A DNA stretch of 64,000 bases. It comes from Chamaecrista fasciculata (Eukaryota; Streptophyta; Magnoliopsida; Fabales; Fabaceae). The stretch spans positions 48,792 to 112,791 of the forward strand of contig QANZ01017556.1 in assembly GCA_003254925.1 (NCBI GenBank). Reading direction: 5' to 3'. Within the stretch, counting starts at the first letter, position 1, and every line of letters begins with the position of its first letter. Below, one piece after another: positions 59,297 through 64,000 of the stretch. A model generated the notes under the pieces. That model searched no databases. It was not told the origin of the DNA and was given only the letters and a program-made list of their open reading frames with translations. Both the position numbers and the translations under genes were made by a program.

Positions 59297-60545
59297 ACAA
59301 CAACTAGTTAGCCATAGTAGTTAAGGAAAACCCTAGCGGTGCCGCTATGCTCTCTCCTCTGCAAGAGTCTCCCTTTCGATCCTTTATGAGAGTATGTCTT
59401 TCTCTCTCCACTTTGAGAGCTTCTTGGTTAGGGTGGGTGATGGTGGATCGTATGGACGCTCGAGTCAACGCTATTTCAGAGATGGATGAGGACGATGGTG
59501 GAGATGACAGCGCGATGGATGAGGAAGAAGTGGAGGATTCACAAGTTTGGAAGTGTTTCAATGTTGGATGACAGCGTAGTGTTTCGACTATTTGGATTTC
59601 CTTCGGAGGGGTTCAGCGTGAAGCTTGGCGAGGTCTTGGCGTTTGAGGATCCGTTGGGGGAAGGAAGATTCACAAGTTGTTTTTGCTAAGGTGAGTGTCC
59701 TAATTACTAATATGGATAAATTGATTTTCATTAGTATGCTCTTTCCTAGAGCTATTCTTGATAGATTTTGCAAATTTGCCAAGTTCGTTAGTAAATTAGT
59801 GCACGATCTGAGTATGTATATCGACTACGAGGCTAGAGATGAGAAATCGAATTTTGGAACCTACTGGTTGGATACAGAGAAGGTTAGAAGTGTGGAAAAG
59901 ATTTTAGTGGTTGAAGCTGAGGACTATGATGAAATTTGGTGAGTTTGAAGGAGTTAATTAATATGGTGGGTTCACGAGCTTATGCTTTCATAGTAGGATG
60001 CTGAAAATGGTGCTGGTGGCTGGCCTTCAACACCCACTAGGGTGCCATGACTGTTTTTATCTGCAGAAATTTGGGAGTTCCTCTAATTTTTAGATACTTG
60101 CGAGAGAGATGGAAAAATCTCTTTAATTTTCTTTTGGTGACTAACTGTTGTCTTGGTTTTTTGTTGCTTCGATTCGTAACAAGGCTACTGTTTAGGTAGC
60201 TAAGAAAGTCGCTTTGAATATGTGCCCCTTTGGTTGGGTGGTTAGACCCCATCTTCACTGGCTAAGATCTTGTCTAAAGGTTTTGACTTTTGGTTGTTGT
60301 GGTTGCTGTGTTTTTAGAGCTTAATATGGCGTGGGCTGATGTGCTGTGCTACTTTTTGTTATTTGTTGTGTTTTTGCCCGTGTTATGAGTTTTACAATCT
60401 TTACTATGTTTTGTTCTTTATTTTTTTGCATATGCGCTATTTGTTCTCTTGAGTTTTTCTACTTTGGTATTTGTTAGTGTCTTTGGGCTGTTTTGGTGTT
60501 GAATCAATTCTGTTTTGACCAAAAAAATAAATAAATAAATAAAAG
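59297..60545 (+). mobile_element. Internally deleted LINE with target-site duplication and A-rich tail
   Basis: An 11-bp direct repeat 'taatttgttaa' flanks it at 59286-59296 and 60546-60556. The 3' end reads 'gttttgacc' followed by an A-rich tail with several 'aaat' units (60520-60545), as in plant LINEs. The 5' part is CT-rich untranslated sequence. Short overlapping frames (59347-59571, 59625-59942) may be ORF1 remnants, but I do not recognise a domain. No reverse transcriptase is present, so it would have needed a helper. Confidence 0.82.
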
Positions 60546-61583
60546 TAATTTGTTAACTTAGTATAAATTTAAGAATGAAATAACACAATTTGTTTTGGTG
60601 AAAGTGAAAAGGAAAATAGACGAACAAAAGGGTGGCAACTGTCAATTGAGATCACACGAAAAGGGGATAAAAGACAATTGGATTAGATAGATGTATATGT
60701 CAAATGATTAAATTGAAGGGTAAATTGCAATTTGGTACCCTGTGGTTATGGGCGGTTCCCCTTTGGTACCCTGAAAGAAAAATTTTTGCATTGTGGTACC
60801 CCGTGGTTTGCTCCGTTAGCGATTTGGTACCCTGAGGTTTTTTTCTGTTAGGATTTAACGGCAAATGTTAGTTAAAATGTCAAAAATCTCCCAAAAAGTC
60901 TTCTCTTATGCGTTTAAGTCCTTTCCCTTTACTAAAAGGGATCAAAACATAAAGAATTAATTATAAAAGGGTCTTTAGAATTCTAATATTATAGATTTTT
61001 CTCCTTTTCATAAGATTTCTTTTGAATAGGTCCTTATTTAATTACACTTTAATCCCAAAAGTTTATGATCTTTATCAAAATAGTCCTTAGAACCTCAAAA
61101 GACAAATGAGCATCTATGATTTATCAAAAAATCCCTATATTCAACTACAATTTTCATTCTAGTACACTACAAACAAATCAAAACCCCCAAATTTTTCCAA
61201 AATCAAGCCCCAAAAATCAAAAATCCTCTCAACAACAAAATCAACATCATCAACATTATTATGCGACATATCAGCATTATTATTTAAAAATAAAAAAAAA
61301 AGTTTGTGTGTTGTCAAATAGGTCCCTGGCTTCAAATTTTATCCCATTATTTTCAATTCCTCCTCTTTTTCATCATCTTCATTCATTTTAATCCCAAATC
61401 CTCAAAATAAAATTTTAAAGTGTCCCAAAACTCTTTCAAACATTTCAATTTAGTCCATGATGCTGTGATTGAAGAATGGGTTCTTTTTTATTCTTGGGAA
61501 AATTTTGTTTTAAATTCTAATTTATTCATTTTTTTCTTTCATTTTGGTCCTGTCATAAAAAGAAAGGACCTTAATTCAAAAAA

Positions 61584-62613
61584 GGCCAAAGTCCTATTTT
61601 GGTCCTCCAGTTATGTTTAGTGTTCCAAATTGGTCCCCCAGTTATTTTTCGTTCCATATTGGTCCCCCAGTTATGCAAAACTTGGCAAAGTTGGTCCCTC
61701 TAACAGTTTCCATCCATTTTTCCCTTAAAAAAAAAGATAAAATTGATTTTTAACTCCTACAAGTTTAAATTTTTTACATCAAAGACATTTTTCTCTATAA
61801 TAGGACCAAAATGTAAGAAATAAAAAATAACTTGGGAGTTTTAGTTTATTTCAAAAAAAAAAACTCTCTCTCTCTCTCGTCATCACTGCCATTCCCACCG
61901 GAGCAGGTCCCAGCGTCCGAGTTTCCGCCCCCGCCGGCGGCGTCCTCGGCGGTTCTGGAGTACCAAAATCATTCCTTTGAGTTCCACCTACGACCATCAA
62001 TTTCCTCGCAGCAAATCAATCTCGAGCTTGGATTTACGAAATCCTCCACACCAACAGTACCACCCCCTATTCTTATCCGACACTCCAATTCAACCGCTGA
62101 TAACGACGACGACGGAAAAGAGGCAGCAGAAGAGCGCGACGTCGTCGTCTCAGCAGGAAGAGGATCAACAACCTCAAGCGACGAAGCCAGATTCGCACTG
62201 ATACGCAGCGTTTCGCGAACTAGAGCGCGGGCATCAATGGAAGAAGGGTTAGGCGAATGCTTCAGATTAATGGGAGCCATGTGAAGAGAAATGGAATGGG
62301 ATGGAACCAAAATGGAAATTTTACGAATTGGGGGAAATGGGGAATCAGATTTATAGAAGAAAATGAGAAATGGCTAGGGCATGAATTTCATCGAAGGCGA
62401 ATTGGTGTTTTTTTTTCTGATTTTGAAGAGCGATCAGATTCAGAAGGAGAAGGAAGGAAGGAAGAAGGGAAGGAGATGGTTTACATACAACCAGGGAACT
62501 AGGTGGAGTGAAGTGTGTACTACATCCACATGCACATTCAAAAGCACATGGATTGGTCGTTAAGCCCTGTTACCCAAATAAATTTGACGCCGGGACCTGC
62601 TCCGGTGGGAATG

Positions 62614-62644
<31 letters not shown>

Positions 62645-62944
62645 GAGGGGAGGGAGAGATTATTATTTTTTTTTGTGAAATAAACTAAAACCCCAAGTTA
62701 TTTCTTATTTCTTACATTTTGGTCCTATCATAGAGAAAAAGGTCCTTGATGTAAAAAATTTAAACTTTTAGGAATTAAAAATCAATTTTGTCTTTTTTTT
62801 TAACTGAAAAATGGATGGAAACAGTTAGAGGGACCAACTTTGTCAAATTTTGCATAACTGGGGGACCAATATGGAACGAAAAATAACTGAGGGACCAATT
62901 TGGAACACTGAACATAACTGAGGGACCAAAATAGGACTTTAGCC
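61584..62944. mobile_element. Pack-MULE nested inside the 60718-63422 element
   Basis: The ends GGCCAAAGTCCTATTTTGG and CCAAAATAGGACTTTAGCC are inverted. The arms run about 340 bp, reaching 'caccggagcaggtcccagcg' (61897) mirrored by 'gggacctgctccggtggg' (62592). A perfect 9-bp direct repeat 'ttcaaaaaa' flanks it at 61575-61583 and 62945-62953. The TIR matches that of the Aux/IAA-carrying element at 48175. The cargo differs and is GC-rich (61920-62590). A CT tract (61865-61881) and a GA tract (62610-62638) are part of the mirrored arms. Confidence 0.93.
61969..62310 (-). pseudogene. Captured gene 5' end, parent unidentified
   Basis: On the minus strand the cargo reads like a 5' leader followed by MAPINLKHSPNPSSIDARAL and then a Ser/Glu-rich stretch (113 codons in all). 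The Arg/Leu-rich start (ALVRETLRISANLASS) looks like a real protein N-terminus, but I do not recognise the family. It lies wholly between transposon arms. The plus strand is also open (61832-62284), which is common in GC-rich sequence. I prefer the minus strand because of the leader-like A/T-rich sequence before its Met. Confidence 0.45.
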
Positions 62945-63486
62945 TTCAAAAAAATTAAACTTTTAGGGAATGTAACCATTTTTTCTTTTATTTAACGAAA
63001 AAATTGGATGAGGGACTAACCGTGAAATTTTTTAGAAATTTGAAGGACCAAAACAGAACTTTGAGCAAGCTTGAAGGATCAAAATAAGATTTTAACCTAA
63101 ATTTTTTATAAAGTTACTATTATACCCTCACTTATGTGGCACATAAGGGTGCTATTTGCACAAATTGAAAACTCAAGGGTGCTATTTGCACAAATTGCAC
63201 AAATTTAGTAAAGGGAAAGGACTTAAACGCATAAAAGAAGACTTTTTGGGAGATTTTTGACATTTTAACTAACATTTGCCGTTAAATCCTAACAGAAAAA
63301 AACCTCAGGGTACCAAATCGCTAACGGAGCAAACCACGGGGTACCACAATGCAAAAATTTTTCTTTCAGGGTACCAAAGGGGAACCGCCCCTAACCACAG
63401 GGTACCAAATTGCAATTTACCCTAAATTGAATCTATTCACCAAATTGTGGATGGTTTGGCATTACACTCATACACTGTAGTGCTAC

Positions 63487-63824
63487 CTAACAAGCATGGA
63501 CACTTCATTTTGAGGGCGTGTCGCCGTGTCGGACACGTGTCAGTGTCCGACACCCGTACGACACCGACACGACACATATTGATAAATTTTAAAATATAAA
63601 TCAATTTTTTGTGACTTTAACATGATATATAAGAGAATACATATGACATATATTATGAATAAAACTTGTAATTTTTAAATTTTTCATAAAAAATTATGAA
63701 TATTTAATTATTTATATATATAAATATATGGCGTGTCGTGTCGCGTAATTTTGAGAGTTTAGCGTGTCGCTGTGTCCGTGTCCGTGTTGTGTCCCGTATC
63801 CGTGTCAGTGTCCATGCTTCCTAG
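63487..63824. mobile_element. hAT-like MITE rich in 'gtgtcggacac' words
   Basis: The ends CTAACAAGCATGGACAC and GTGTCCATGCTTCCTAG are inverted, 15 of 17 matching. The flanking 8-mers 'agtgctac' and 'attggtac' agree at 6 of 8. The subterminal regions repeat 'gtgtc', 'gacac' and 'cgacacg' many times around an AT-rich centre. This 'aagcatggacac' element type is widespread in eudicots. Confidence 0.8.
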
Positions 63825-64000
63825 ATTGGTACAAAACAACATAGGCTTGGCCGCTTGGGTGTTGAGAATAAAGAGTCCAGTTAATGTCATTCACGTAAAA
63901 ATCACTACCATTCTACCAACTACTCACCCCTTTTTTTCTCCTTTTTAACTTTCCATGTATTATGTGCCAAAAGTTCAGTTCTTCAGTGTATCAAAAAAAA
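63825..64000. other. Window end, nothing recognisable
   Basis: No gene or repeat can be supported in this short terminal stretch. Confidence 0.4.

Larger units (their letters stand above)
60718..63422. mobile_element. 2.7 kb long-TIR Mutator-type element with perfect 9-bp target duplication
   Basis: It starts GGGTAAATTGCAATTTGGTA; the exact inverted end lies at 63403-63422. The arms are about 215 bp and very similar (60718-60935 and 63205-63422). The direct repeat 'taaattgaa' flanks it exactly at 60709-60717 and 63423-63431. The interior includes a block at about 61310-61460 that matches the arm of the telomere-repeat element (19785-19905), and a whole younger element at 61584-62944. No transposase is visible. 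Confidence 0.93.

Noticed and set aside
59347..59942. A host gene with several short overlapping frames
   Set aside because: The segment is bounded by an 11-bp duplication and an A-rich tail, so it is a LINE derivative. The frames are at best ORF1 remnants.

Overview
This is nuclear DNA from a flowering plant, a eudicot and probably a woody perennial. The window is AT-rich, its genes carry plant-type GT-AG introns, the protein families are plant families, and the gaps are packed with small transposons. No sequence in it names the species. I joined exons by eye using splice sites, reading phase and family motifs. Five loci look intact. Left to right they are: a cytochrome P450 (minus strand, 7 exons, 579 aa, 6361-14398); a G-type lectin S-receptor-like kinase (minus, 9 exons, 1004 aa, 25280-30841); a B-box zinc-finger protein of the BBX28/29 type (plus, 2 exons, 251 aa, 36320-37217); an SDS22-type leucine-rich-repeat protein of the plant 'outer arm dynein light chain 1-like' group (plus, 3 coding exons, 650 aa, 51524-53858); and a universal stress protein of the PHOS32/PHOS34 type (minus, 2 coding exons, 249 aa, 55059-56965). 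A broken pentatricopeptide-repeat gene end lies at 5214-5375. Layout: 1-5200 is a repeat graveyard, with a MITE, a decayed LINE fused to a 5'-truncated Ty1/copia element, and that element's 3' LTR. 5200-14700 holds the PPR relic and the P450, whose introns carry a foldback element and a clean solo LTR. 14700-25200 is gene-poor; its main feature is a 2.5 kb inverted-repeat element with telomere-like repeats in both arms. 25200-31000 is the receptor kinase, with MITEs in three introns. 31000-36000 is repeats. 36000-37300 is the B-box gene. 37300-50000 is repeats plus two gene-fragment-carrying Mutator-type elements. 50000-57000 is the convergent LRR/USP pair. 57000-64000 is repeats, with a deletion-derivative LINE and a nested pair of Mutator-type elements. 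The most notable theme is a set of long-terminal-inverted-repeat elements. Many are flanked by perfect 9-bp target-site duplications and several carry what look like captured host-gene pieces (Pack-MULE behaviour); one holds the domain I end of an Aux/IAA gene. Two pairs of genes also match my memory of Arabidopsis gene order (BBX28 next to PHOS34, and the At4g03230-type kinase near the At4g03260-type LRR protein), which suggests an old syntenic block blown apart by transposons. The genes do not form a pathway. The P450 is presumably an ER enzyme, the kinase a surface receptor, the B-box protein a nuclear regulator of light signalling, the LRR protein a possible microtubule-associated protein and the USP a stress-linked phosphoprotein.
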